Assembly: GCF_014647155.1 (NCBI RefSeq)
Contig: NZ_BMOQ01000001.1
Coordinates: 124,001-188,000 of the forward strand
Source: Halarchaeum nitratireducens
GTDB taxonomy: Archaea > Halobacteriota > Halobacteria > Halobacteriales > Halobacteriaceae
DNA: 64,000 nucleotides
Direction: 5' to 3'
Below, piece by piece: positions 1 through 8,365 of the stretch. The notes under the pieces were generated by a model that was given only the letters and a program-made list of their open reading frames with translations, did no database searches and was not told the DNA's origin. Made by a program: the position numbers and the translations under genes. Position 1 is the stretch's first letter. Every line of letters begins with the position of its first letter.

Positions 1-67
1 GGGCGATGCGCATACCGACGGTGTGTGGGCCGGGCGAATAAGGGTTCTGCGTTGCGTGAGCGTTGCC

Positions 68-427
68 TCAGTCGGTGACGCGGTCGTAGCCGCCGGCGAC
101 GAGCAGGCCGCCCGCGACGAGGCCGCAGAAGACCGCCACGCAGTCGAGCAGCAGGTGTGCGGGGTCCCCGGCCGTCGGCACGAGGAACGCGACGAGGCGA
201 CCGAGGGCGAACGTGGTGACGAACGCCCCGCCGAGGCCCGCGAGACAGCGTCGCCGGACGTCGCCGCGGTCGGCCGCCTCCTCGCGGAGCAGGTGGACGG
301 CCGGGACGGTGAATAGGGTCGCACCGAGACCGTAGAGGACGAACAACGGCGGCGCGGGGAGGAGCGCGGCGGCGAGGAGGAACGAGACGACGAGGCCGCC
401 GGTGACGGTGCCGCGCGGGCGCGCCAT
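68..427 (-). CDS. Small multi-pass membrane protein, function unknown
   Basis: This 119-residue protein has about four hydrophobic segments (roughly residues 9-27, 30-46, 65-84 and 93-112) separated by short charged loops, so it is very likely an integral membrane protein. I recognise no family motif and assign no function. It starts one base after the stop codon of the HAD phosphatase gene, so the two are almost certainly cotranscribed, with UPF0146 further upstream. The ATG is preceded on its own strand by the end of the HAD gene, leaving no room for a separate promoter. The first 67 bases of the window, beyond its stop, contain no gene I can support. Confidence 0.7.
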   Translation of the reverse strand: MARPRGTVTGGLVVSFLLAAALLPAPPLFVLYGLGATLFTVPAVHLLREEAADRGDVRRRCLAGLGGAFVTTFALGRLVAFLVPTAGDPAHLLLDCVAVFCGLVAGGLLVAGGYDRVTD

Positions 428-428
428 C

Positions 429-1298
429 CTATCCCTCCAGGAGGTCGGGGAGGTCGTTCACGGAGTCGACGACGATCGAGGCGCCCGCCTCCTCGTACTT
501 CCGACGTCCCTCCTCGCCGGTGAGGCCGCCGGTGAGGACGCCGACGCCGTAGTACGTGCGCTCCGGGTCCGCCTCGGCCGCGTTCGTCGCGGTCTCGACG
601 TCGTCGAGGGTGTCACCGGCGAACGCGACCGATTCCGCGCCGCAGCGTTCGGCTAGGGCGACGAGCGCGCGCGGGTGCGGTTTCCCCTCCTCCCAGTCGT
701 CCATCGTGAAGCGCCGCTCCGCGGGCACGTCGAGGCCGACGCGCGCTAACGCGATTTCGGCCTCCGCCTCCGGCCGGCCGGTCAGCACGCAGACGCAGTA
801 CTCCCCGGTGAGACGGTCGATCGTCTCCGGCGTGACGATAACGGGCTCGTCCGCGATGAACCCCGACGCGTCGACGGGCGGCGTCCCGCCCTCGATCTCG
901 GCGTAGCGCTCGCTCCCGAGGTAGAGCGCTTGGAAGACCGCCCGGAGTTCCGCCGGGTCCCACGCGTCGTAGACGCGCTCGCGCGCGTCACCGTCGAGCG
1001 CGCTCTCGACGACGGCTTCCGCGGCGTCGAGGCCGCCGCCGCGTTTCGCGATCTCGTCCGTGTACGCCCCGACGTCCATCGCCAACCCCTCGCGCGAGGC
1101 GAGCACGTAGAGCGCGGCGGCGTCGCTGAGCGTCCAGTCGTTGTTGAAGCCGCCGGCGTCCTTGAAGGCCTGTACGTCGGCCTTCGCGATCGTATCGCCG
1201 TGGACGCGCTCGACGGACTCCACGATGGCGCGCCGGTAGGAGTCCGCGACGTCCACGAGCACCCCGTCGACGTCGAGCACGACGGTGTCGACCTGCAT
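429..1298 (-). CDS. HAD-superfamily hydrolase, subfamily IA (TIGR01548-like phosphatase)
   Basis: The 289-residue product begins with the HAD motif I DVDGV, whose nucleophile Asp9 and acid/base Asp11 are present. It ends with the Mg-binding motif GDTLDD near residue 235. The large cap region and overall sequence resemble the archaeal HAD-IA hypothetical group related to TIGR01548, whose physiological substrate is not established. The ATG at 1298 is chosen because motif I normally lies within the first dozen residues; an in-frame upstream ATG at 1325 would add nine residues with no conserved character. The gene sits 35 bases downstream of UPF0146 and one base upstream of a membrane-protein gene, so it looks like the middle of a three-gene unit. 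Confidence 0.85.
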   Translation of the reverse strand: MQVDTVVLDVDGVLVDVADSYRRAIVESVERVHGDTIAKADVQAFKDAGGFNNDWTLSDAAALYVLASREGLAMDVGAYTDEIAKRGGGLDAAEAVVESALDGDARERVYDAWDPAELRAVFQALYLGSERYAEIEGGTPPVDASGFIADEPVIVTPETIDRLTGEYCVCVLTGRPEAEAEIALARVGLDVPAERRFTMDDWEEGKPHPRALVALAERCGAESVAFAGDTLDDVETATNAAEADPERTYYGVGVLTGGLTGEEGRRKYEEAGASIVVDSVNDLPDLLEG

Positions 1299-1333
1299 GG
1301 CTCGTTCTCCGTCGCGGCCCGGCAAAGGGGTTT

Positions 1334-1741
1334 CTACCTCGGCCGCGCCACGTACAGCGTCTCCGGGCCGATCGTCCGCCGCTCGACGGGGACGGCGGGC
1401 TGATCGCCGCCGAGTGTCGTGAACCCACAGCGCGCTCCGGCCGTCCGCGCGACTTCCGCGAGCGGCCGGTGGAGCTCCGGTGGACAGTTCAGTGCGTAGA
1501 CGCCATCGGCGTCGGCGTAGACGCCCCGGTCCGGCGCCGTGACGTCGTCGCGGACGAAGCGCACGCCCCCGGGCGTCTCGCGCTCGTGCACGTCCGTGGC
1601 GCGGACGCGACAGCCCCGCTCGGCGAGCGCCGCCGCGACGGCCGTGCTGTGTCCGACCCCGACCTCGACGAACCGAGCGCGGTCGCGTCCGACGAGATCG
1701 ACGAGTCCGTCCGCGAGCGCGTCCGCGTGTGTCGATTCCAC
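1334..1741 (-). CDS. UPF0146 family protein (methyltransferase-like fold)
   Basis: The 135-residue product carries an SAM-binding-like loop, [10 protein letters not shown], followed by DVHE and DDVT, which matches the archaeal UPF0146 family. No activity is established for that family. There is no ATG in a sensible place. The GTG at 1741 starts the protein just ahead of the first conserved helix, while the longer open frame back to 2083 runs over the divergent archaemetzincin gene and is not credible. The gene is divergent from archaemetzincin, with only about 40 bases between the two starts, so their promoters are back to back. It is followed by the HAD gene. Confidence 0.75.
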   Translation of the reverse strand: MESTHADALADGLVDLVGRDRARFVEVGVGHSTAVAAALAERGCRVRATDVHERETPGGVRFVRDDVTAPDRGVYADADGVYALNCPPELHRPLAEVARTAGARCGFTTLGGDQPAVPVERRTIGPETLYVARPR

Positions 1742-1780
1742 GGCGGGATGTTTATGCGTCGAGGCGGCATAGCCCTTCGT

Positions 1781-2302
1781 ATGCGCGTCGATATCGTCCC
1801 CATCGGCGACGTCCCCGCGACGGTGAAACGCGAGGCGTCGTCGGGTCTCCGCCGTGTCTACGACTGCGAGGTCTCCGTCGCGGCGGCGCAGGACGTCCCG
1901 GAGGACGCCTACGATTCGGGACGTCGACAGTACCGGGCGGAGCCCTTCATCGAGGTCGCACGCCGCGCCGGCGGCGGCGGGAAGAACGTCGCCGTCACGC
2001 CCGTCGACCTCTTCTACCGACAGCGGAACTACGTCTTCGGCCTCGCCTACCTCGACGGCCGGGGCTGCGTCGTCTCCACACACCGCCTTCAGACCTCCTC
2101 AGACGGCGGCTTCAGCCAGCGCTCCGCGAGCGACATCTTCGCCGACCGGGTCCGCAAGGAGGTCGTCCACGAAATCGGTCACACGCTCGGCCTCGAACAC
2201 TGCGACAACAACCGCTGCGCGATGAGCTTCTCCCCGCAGGTCACCCAAGTCGACCGGAAAGAAGAGACGCTCTGCGGGAGCTGTCAGCGACTCGTCCTCT
2301 GA
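1781..2302 (+). CDS. amzA: Archaemetzincin-type zinc metalloprotease
   Basis: The 173-residue protein contains the archaemetzincin signature. An extended zinc-binding helix HEIGHTLGLEHC is followed by a CxxxxCxM segment (CDNNRCAM, the Met-turn region) and a C-terminal CGSC pair that forms a second, structural zinc site. The catalytic Glu and three zinc His are intact. Members are cytosolic or peripheral peptidases of uncertain physiological substrate. The ATG at 1781 was chosen because the family starts with MRVDIVPIG. A TATA-like TTTATG lies about 30 bases upstream at 1751, which fits a leaderless transcript. An upstream in-frame extension to 1469 lies over the divergent UPF0146 gene and is rejected. 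Confidence 0.93.
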   Translation: MRVDIVPIGDVPATVKREASSGLRRVYDCEVSVAAAQDVPEDAYDSGRRQYRAEPFIEVARRAGGGGKNVAVTPVDLFYRQRNYVFGLAYLDGRGCVVSTHRLQTSSDGGFSQRSASDIFADRVRKEVVHEIGHTLGLEHCDNNRCAMSFSPQVTQVDRKEETLCGSCQRLVL

Positions 2303-2762
2303 TCGGCTCCCCTCTCCCGACCCCTCCGTTCATCCCCGAAGACGCCTCTACCCGGCAGCGTGCCCTGATCGATCCGCACCGGCGCGCCCCGCGACACCCG
2401 GCGACGCGCGCGCCGTCGTCCCCTCGTCGCCGTGTCCGCTCACCCCACCGGGAAGCGCAATAGCGCCCCGACGCCGTTGACTCTCTCGACGAGCCGGTCG
2501 CGCCCCGAAACGCGGGATCACGGCGACGTCGCCGCCTTCGTCCTCGACGCGCTCCGCGTCCGCCTCGCGTTCGCTCACCGCCACCGTCTCCGCGACCAGC
2601 AAGGCGCTCGACGAACGCCTCCGAGGCCCCCGGGCTTGGGCGTGGACGGCGGTCACGTCTCCGTGCATCTCCTTCGCGCTCGGGTCGCCCGTCGGCGATG
2701 GCCCCTCGCAGAAACTCCCGCCGAGACGGCGCCCCGCTGCGCTCGGCGTCGGTCGAGGTCGC
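2303..2762. other. 460-base gap with no supportable gene; possible decayed ORF on the minus strand
   Basis: No frame across this stretch gives a convincing protein with a normal start. On the minus strand, three short pieces read plausibly in different frames: a segment near 2715 containing SRREFLRG, an acidic stretch at about 2530-2660, and a tail near 2465-2520 ending DRLVERVNG. That pattern would fit a gene broken by several frameshifts, but I cannot name the family and the pieces could be chance in high-GC DNA. It lies between archaemetzincin and the 3' end of the convergent ABCE1 gene. Confidence 0.3.
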
Positions 2763-4574
2763 TTACTGCGTATAGTAGTACTCGCCGTCGCGCTTCTGCT
2801 GTTTGTCCTTTTGACTGTCGGGTTTGTTGATGCGCGGGCGTCCCACGTTCTCGTCCCGACGGAACGTGATGTCGAGGTTGGCGAGGAACTCGTTCATGCC
2901 GTCGTGCATTCCGAGCGGCGTGCTCGCATGGCCGTGCGCGGCGGGTTCGCCGTCGAAGACGAGCAGGCGATCGGAGAGCAGGTCGATCGTGTAGATGTCG
3001 TGGTCGATGACCATGACGCTCGTCTCGTGGTTCTCCGCGTAGCGCCGGATGGCGCGCGCCGCGAGGACGCGCTGTTCGACGTCGAGGTGCGCGCTCGGCT
3101 CGTCGAGGAGGTAGAGGTCCGCGTCGCGCGAGAGCGTCGCGGCGATGGCGACGCGCTGGCGCTCCCCACCGGAGAGGTCCGTGAGGTTCTGCTCCATGAT
3201 GCGGCCGAGCTGGAGCGGGTCCGCGATCTCCGTCTCCCAGTACGAGGAGCCGAAGTCGTCCGTGATCGAGGAGAGGAAGGCGTCGACGCGCATGTGCTGG
3301 TCGACCTCGACGTACTGGGGCTTGTACGCGATGTCCAGATCCAGATCGAGGTCGCCACCGTCGGGTGTGAGACGTCCCGCGAGGAGTTTCGCGAACGTCG
3401 ATTTCCCGATGCCGTTCGGCCCGACGATCCCCAACACCTCGTTGCGATTGATCTCGCCCGCTTCGACGTCGAGACTGAACGCCCCGTCCCCGTACGTCTT
3501 CGACATCGCGGGGTACTCGACGAGCGTCTCCGAACGCGACGCGACGCGCGGGGCGTGCTCCTCGAACTCGATCGTCTCCGGACGGATCCGCATGTTCTCG
3601 TTGTCGAGATATCCGCGCAGGTACTCGTTGATGCCGTTGCGGGTCGACTTCGGGGACGTGATGACCCCGTACGCGGAGGGCTCACCGTACGCGACGTGGA
3701 CGCTGTCCGCCAGCAGGTCGAGGACCGCGAGGTCGTGCTCGACGACGAGCATCGCGCGGTCGTCGTCCGCGAGCTCGCGCACGAGGCGCGCGGCGGTGAC
3801 GCGCTGGTCGATGTCGAGGTAGGGCGTGAGCTCGTCGAGGAAGTAGAAGTCGGCGTCCCGCGCGAGCGTCGCGGCGAGCGCGACGCGCTGGAGCTCTCCG
3901 CCGGAGAGCGTGTCGATCTCGCTGTCCAGGACGGGCTCGATCGAGAGCCGCTCGGCGAGCTCGTCGACGACGCCGCGCTCGTCCGCCGACTCCAGGAGCT
4001 CGCGCGTGTTCCCGTCGAAGGAGTTCGGGATCTGGTCGACGTACTGGGGTTTGCGCGCGACGTCGATCTCGCCGTCGCGGACGCCCCGCAGGAAGGGCTG
4101 GAGTTCGGTGCCGCTGAACTCGTCGATGACCGCGTCCCACCCCGGCGGCTCGTCGAAGTGTCCGAGGTTCGGTGTGATCTCGCCCGCGAGCGCCTTGATC
4201 GCCGTCGACTTCCCGATGCCGTTCGGCCCGAGGATCCCGGTCACCTTCCCCCTCTCCGGGATCGGCAGACCGTAGAGCGCGAAGGAGTTCTCCCCGTAGC
4301 GGTGCGTCGGCTCGTCGCCGAGCTCCTGGGGGAGGTTGATGATCTCGATGGCGTCGAAGGGGCACTTCTCGACGCAGATCCCGCAGGTCTCGCCCAGACA
4401 GATCTCCTCGGAGATCTGGATCTGGTCGGATCCGCCCACGTCGGCCTCCGGGCCGCGCTGCGTGATGCACTCCTTTCCCGTCCGGTTCGGCGGACAGAAG
4501 TTCGCGCACTCGTAGTTACAGCGGTCGGGCTGACACCGATCGAGGTCGACGACCGCGATGCTGTCCTCGGCCAT
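2763..4574 (-). CDS. Ribosome biogenesis/recycling ATPase ABCE1 (Rli1)
   Basis: The 603-residue soluble twin-ATPase is the normal length for archaeal ABCE1. An N-terminal iron-sulphur region is rich in Cys (C14, C19, C23, C27, C36), followed by a ferredoxin-type C59-x4-C64-x2-C67-x3-C71 set. The two nucleotide-binding domains each have a P-loop GPNGIGKST (residues about 116-124 and about 383-392) and a LSGGE signature. The C-terminus ends DGEYYYTQ. ABCE1 splits post-termination ribosomes into subunits with aPelota or aRF1 and is essential in archaea. The ATG at 4574 gives the standard MAEDSIAVVD start; a longer open frame to 4940 runs over the upstream membrane-protein gene and is rejected. 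The gene follows that EMC6-like gene by two bases. Confidence 0.97.
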   Translation of the reverse strand: MAEDSIAVVDLDRCQPDRCNYECANFCPPNRTGKECITQRGPEADVGGSDQIQISEEICLGETCGICVEKCPFDAIEIINLPQELGDEPTHRYGENSFALYGLPIPERGKVTGILGPNGIGKSTAIKALAGEITPNLGHFDEPPGWDAVIDEFSGTELQPFLRGVRDGEIDVARKPQYVDQIPNSFDGNTRELLESADERGVVDELAERLSIEPVLDSEIDTLSGGELQRVALAATLARDADFYFLDELTPYLDIDQRVTAARLVRELADDDRAMLVVEHDLAVLDLLADSVHVAYGEPSAYGVITSPKSTRNGINEYLRGYLDNENMRIRPETIEFEEHAPRVASRSETLVEYPAMSKTYGDGAFSLDVEAGEINRNEVLGIVGPNGIGKSTFAKLLAGRLTPDGGDLDLDLDIAYKPQYVEVDQHMRVDAFLSSITDDFGSSYWETEIADPLQLGRIMEQNLTDLSGGERQRVAIAATLSRDADLYLLDEPSAHLDVEQRVLAARAIRRYAENHETSVMVIDHDIYTIDLLSDRLLVFDGEPAAHGHASTPLGMHDGMNEFLANLDITFRRDENVGRPRINKPDSQKDKQQKRDGEYYYTQ

Positions 4575-4576
4575 CG

Positions 4577-4864
4577 TTACGCGGAGAGGAGGACGCCCCA
4601 GGTGACGAACCAGAGGGCGAAGGTCATGAACGCGGTGTAGAGGTGATCCTTCGCGGAGAAGCCCTCGACGTCCACGCCGAGGACGCGGACGATCCCGAGG
4701 TTGAGCGCCGCCGCCGCGACCAGGAGGGCGACCCCGAGCCGATCGGTCGCCCCGGACGCGACGACGTGCGCCCCGAGGCCGGCCGCCACGCCGGTGAGAC
4801 ACGCCACCGTCGTCACGGTGACGCCGCGCCGGTGTGCGGCCTGCTTGTCGAGTGTCTCGGTCAT
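4577..4864 (-). CDS. EMC6-like small membrane protein
   Basis: The 95-residue product has three hydrophobic helices (about residues 15-37, 42-59 and 77-94) and resembles the haloarchaeal proteins annotated as EMC6-like. EMC6 is a subunit of the eukaryotic ER membrane protein complex that helps insert membrane proteins; whether the archaeal relative does so is inference. Its stop lies two bases before the ABCE1 start, so the two form an operon, which would place a membrane factor beside a ribosome-recycling ATPase. A TATA-like CCTTTTGC (minus strand) sits about 25 bases before the ATG. Confidence 0.7.
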   Translation of the reverse strand: MTETLDKQAAHRRGVTVTTVACLTGVAAGLGAHVVASGATDRLGVALLVAAAALNLGIVRVLGVDVEGFSAKDHLYTAFMTFALWFVTWGVLLSA

Positions 4865-4930
4865 ACACGCCCTCCGCGGGCGAGGTGCAAAAGGCGTTCG
4901 CTTGCCGAAGCCGCGTCCTGTGGCCGTCTG

Positions 4931-5158
4931 GCGCGTTCACGTCTCCGCGGCACGTCGCGCCGCGCTACTCGCGCCCCACCATGTTCGGCGCTTCCCGTTC
5001 ACTTCTCCGCGGAACCAGAGTTCCGCGCTACTCACGTGTCGCTCCGCTCCCCGTTCGCGTCGTCGCGGTTTCGAGCGTCAGCGAGGAACCGCGCTACTCG
5101 CGTGTCGCTATCGTTCCCGCTTGCTGTTCGCGGAACCTCCGGTTCCGCGCTACTCCCG
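4931..5158. repeat. Four imperfect tandem units, each with a hairpin and the core CCGCGCTACTC
   Basis: Four diverged copies of a 56-66 base unit follow one another. Each has a CCCGTTC-like lead, an inverted repeat of the form GCGGAAC...GTTCCGC, then the constant core GCTACTC (starting near 4964, 5027, 5093 and 5149), often followed by GCGTGTCGCT. The last copy overlaps the final codons and stop of the PIN/ATPase gene, so the array looks like repeated duplication of that gene's 3' end plus its terminator-like hairpin. It fills nearly all of the space up to the EMC6-like gene's start. Confidence 0.75.
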
Positions 5159-7021
5159 CACGACCGTGACCAGCAGCTCCCGGTCGATGGCGCGCTCTAG
5201 CTCCTCCGCGATGGCCGATCCGCGCGAGATCTGGATCTCGCCGCCGCGCCCGACCGTCGCCGTGCAGAGGTATTCGCCGTCCGCGCGGACCTCGACGGTC
5301 TCGCCCGGGCTCGCTTCCGTGACCGGGATAATGATGTGCTGGCCGGTGATCTCGGGCGTGACGACCTCGCCGCCGACCTCGGCCGCGCTCGCACCGCCGC
5401 CGTCGCCCCCGCCGTCACCCGGCGCGCCCGCGTGGTCGGGCTTGTCCTCGAACGTCCGCACGTCGATGGTGACGCCGAGGCGGTTCTCGATGTCCTGGAT
5501 GCGCCCGCCGCCCTTTCCGATGACGTGGCTGATGTCGTCCTCGGTGACGTAGACGACGGCCTCGTTGCCGCTGCGGAGTTCGACCTCCACGGGCCCGCGC
5601 GTCGCCGAGCGGACCTCGCGCTCGATCTCGTTTTTCGCCAGTTTGTCCACGCCGGTCTCGCTCCCCCCGCCCTCGCCGTCGAGCGGCACGGTGACGACCT
5701 GGCGGTTGAAGGTGTAGATCTCGTAGGCCGGCGTCCCGGTCTCGAAGTCCGAGACCTGGATGACGGGCCGCGCGAGGTCCTCCTCCATGAGCCCCTCGGG
5801 AACCTTGACCTTCGTGGTGACGTCGTAGACGGTGTCGACGTCCCCGTCCTCGATGTAGACGACCGTGTCGACGATCTGCGGGATCATCCCGAGCTCGACG
5901 CGGCCGACGAGACGCTGGAGGGCGTCGATGGGACGGGTCGCGTGGACGACGCCGACCATCCCGACGCCCGCGAGGCGCATGTCGCTGAAGACCTCGAAGT
6001 CGTCCGTCTTGCGGACCTCGTCGTAGATCGTGTAGTCCGGCCGGACCATCAGGAGCGAGTCCGCGGTCTTCTCCATCGACCCGCCGAGCTCGGTGTACTG
6101 CGTGATCTCCTCTTCGACTTGGAGGTCGCGCGGTTTCTCCATCGTCTTCACGACGTAGCCGTTGTCGTCGAGGAACTCGGCGACGGCCTGCGCGAACGTG
6201 GATTTCCCCGCGCCCGGCGCGCCGGCGATCAGGACGCCCCGATCGCGCTCCAGGAGGCGCTCCTTGAGGTCTTCCTCGTGCTCGTAGTCCGCCATCGTCG
6301 TCTTGACGATGGGACGCACCGCGGTGATCTCGAAGCCGTCCGCGAACGGCGGCGTGGCGATCGCGATCCGCATGTCGCGGACCTGCGCGATCGTCATGCC
6401 CTCCTCGGAGAGTTCGATGAAGGCGTCGTCGCTCCGTTTCGCGGTGTCGCGGATCTCGCTCGCGTACTCCTTCAGCGTCTCCGTATCGAGCGGCGTCTCG
6501 CCGATCTCCTGGTAGGTGATGTTCCCGACGTCGCCGCGTTTGGCCATCGGAACGACGCCCTCCTTCAGGTGGACGGACATCGTCCCCTCGTCGAAGTAGT
6601 TCTCGATGGCGAGCGCTTCGACCTCGCGGGCCTCTGGCTCCAAGTATTCGACCCCGACGCCTTTCGCCTTCGCCACTTCGGCCTGCACGATGTCGCTCGT
6701 CACGAACGTCGCGTCGTGCGCGACGGCGAGGTCGCGGATCTTCGCGTCGATGGCACCGGCGGCGGCGCGCTGGATCTCCGCCTCGCTCGCGCGCTCGCCG
6801 ACGTACTCGACGTCGATCTCGCCGGCGTCGGCGAGCTCGGCCAGTCGCTGGAGCTCCGAGAGGCCGTCCCACCCGATCTCGCGCCCGCTGTTCGCTTGGG
6901 CCTCGATCTCGCCGATGACGGCCTCGGGCACGTAGACGGTGGCCCCGGCGTACTCGCCGCTCTCCACGCGTCGGGAGATGCGGCCGTCGATGACCACGCT
7001 CGTGTCCGGGACGATCTTCAT
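5150..7021 (-). CDS. PIN domain / VirB11-like ATPase / KH domain protein (PINc-VapC ATPase)
   Basis: The 623-residue protein has three recognisable parts. Residues 1-120 are a PIN nuclease domain beginning KIVPDTSVVIDG with its acidic residues present. Residues about 220-420 are a PilT/VirB11-type ATPase with P-loop GAPGAGKST near residue 265. Residues about 490-535 are a KH-type RNA-binding domain with VIGKGGGRIQDIE. This domain order is known in archaeal PINc/VapC ATPases, which are presumed RNA-processing or RNA-surveillance enzymes with unknown substrate. The ATG at 7021 places the first PIN Asp at residue 6, as usual, and a TATA-like CCCTTATCC lies about 30 bases upstream. Its 3' end lies in the hairpin repeat array. 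Confidence 0.92.
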   Translation of the reverse strand: MKIVPDTSVVIDGRISRRVESGEYAGATVYVPEAVIGEIEAQANSGREIGWDGLSELQRLAELADAGEIDVEYVGERASEAEIQRAAAGAIDAKIRDLAVAHDATFVTSDIVQAEVAKAKGVGVEYLEPEAREVEALAIENYFDEGTMSVHLKEGVVPMAKRGDVGNITYQEIGETPLDTETLKEYASEIRDTAKRSDDAFIELSEEGMTIAQVRDMRIAIATPPFADGFEITAVRPIVKTTMADYEHEEDLKERLLERDRGVLIAGAPGAGKSTFAQAVAEFLDDNGYVVKTMEKPRDLQVEEEITQYTELGGSMEKTADSLLMVRPDYTIYDEVRKTDDFEVFSDMRLAGVGMVGVVHATRPIDALQRLVGRVELGMIPQIVDTVVYIEDGDVDTVYDVTTKVKVPEGLMEEDLARPVIQVSDFETGTPAYEIYTFNRQVVTVPLDGEGGGSETGVDKLAKNEIEREVRSATRGPVEVELRSGNEAVVYVTEDDISHVIGKGGGRIQDIENRLGVTIDVRTFEDKPDHAGAPGDGGGDGGGASAAEVGGEVVTPEITGQHIIIPVTEASPGETVEVRADGEYLCTATVGRGGEIQISRGSAIAEELERAIDRELLVTVVRE

Positions 7022-7152
7022 ATGCCCGCGCCTACTCGCCGGTGTCGGATAAGGGTGTCCAAGAACCCCCAGACGGGCGTGCGAACGCCGCTCTCGCGCA
7101 CCGCGCGCTCGTCGCCGCCCGAGTTTTCCCGCTCGCCCCCGTCCGCCGACGC

Positions 7153-8298
7153 ATGGACGAACTCGAATCGCTGACCCGCGACCTCGTCGCGATCTCCGCC
7201 CACGACGACGAGACGGCCGTCGGCGATCGGATCGAGTCGTGGCTCCGCGAGCACACCGACGCGGCGGTCGAACGCGACGACGCCCCGAACGGCGGGAACG
7301 TCATCGCCCGGAGAGCGACTGGCCCCCGGTCACCGTCCGGGGACGCCATCGCCCAGCGCGGCCCCGACGAGACCGGCGACGGCGACACGTCGCTCGCCCT
7401 CATCGGCCACCACGATGTCGTTCCCCCCGCAGACGACCAACTCGCGGACGACGGCACGTACCGCGTCCACCGCGAGGGCGGACGGCTCTACGGCCGCGGC
7501 ACTGCGGACATGACGGGCGCGCTCGCCGCGATGCTCCTCGCGTTCCGCGAGGCGGAGCCCGCGGGCGACGTGGTCTTCGCGTCGTTCGTCGGCGAGGAAC
7601 GGGGAGGGATCGGCGCTCGTCACGCCATTCAGAACGGCTTTTCGCCCGACTACGCCGTCGTCGGCGAGGGCTCGACGGGCTACTCCGCGCCCGAGACGGT
7701 GGACGTCGCCGTCGCGCACAAGGGTCGGCGCGCCAGCACGCTTCGCGCGTCCGGAACGGCCGCGCACGCGAGCGAACCCGAGGCGGGTACGAACGCCGTC
7801 TACCGGGCCTGCGACGCCGTCGGCGTCGTCCGCGACCTCGACGCACCGGAGACCGAGGTGTTGGGCCACCGGCTCGCCGGGAGCCTCGTCGTGACCGGGA
7901 TCGACGGCGGCGGGGCGTGGAACGTCGTCCCCGACGCCTGCGAGGTGACGGTCGACGAGCGGACCGTCCCCGGTGAGCGCGCGGCGCTCGCCCGCGCGGC
8001 CGAGATCGAGGGGGTCGCGTGGGACGTCGAGCAGGACCTCCCGCCGATGGCGTGCGACGACGCGGCCTTCGCGGACGCGGTGACCGACGCCGCAGCGGGC
8101 GCGCAAGCGGGAGCTCCGACGCAGGTGGTGAAGCCCCACGCGACCGACGCGGGGTGGCTCGCGGACACCGGCACGACCTGCGTCGTCTGCGGGCCTGCCG
8201 AACCCGGCGAGGCCCACACCGACGCGGAGAGCGTCTCCCTCGACGCCCTCCGCACCTGCCGGGACGCGTACACCGCGATCGCCGCGCGCTGGCCGTAG
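7153..8298 (+). CDS. M20-family metallopeptidase (ArgE/DapE type)
   Basis: The 381-residue product shows the M20 zinc-site pattern: GHHDVVP (His86-His87-Asp88), a bridging Asp119 in GRGTADMTGA, and the catalytic/ligand pair Glu148-Glu149 in VGEERGG. A dimerisation domain with HASEPEAG follows, and there is a late metal-ligand His in KPHATDAGW. M20 enzymes of this group hydrolyse N-acyl amino acids or dipeptides (acetylornithine, succinyl-DAP and related substrates); the substrate cannot be told from sequence here. No arg, lys or dap genes are adjacent. The ATG at 7153 was chosen because the ArgE/DapE domain starts there and a TTTTCC TATA-like element lies about 30 bases upstream. Confidence 0.88.
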   Translation: MDELESLTRDLVAISAHDDETAVGDRIESWLREHTDAAVERDDAPNGGNVIARRATGPRSPSGDAIAQRGPDETGDGDTSLALIGHHDVVPPADDQLADDGTYRVHREGGRLYGRGTADMTGALAAMLLAFREAEPAGDVVFASFVGEERGGIGARHAIQNGFSPDYAVVGEGSTGYSAPETVDVAVAHKGRRASTLRASGTAAHASEPEAGTNAVYRACDAVGVVRDLDAPETEVLGHRLAGSLVVTGIDGGGAWNVVPDACEVTVDERTVPGERAALARAAEIEGVAWDVEQDLPPMACDDAAFADAVTDAAAGAQAGAPTQVVKPHATDAGWLADTGTTCVVCGPAEPGEAHTDAESVSLDALRTCRDAYTAIAARWP

Positions 8299-8365
8299 CG
8301 TCGCGGCCGCGACACCGCGCGCCGGGACGGGTGGCTTCTTGTGACCGCGCGCCGCTCGTTCACTC

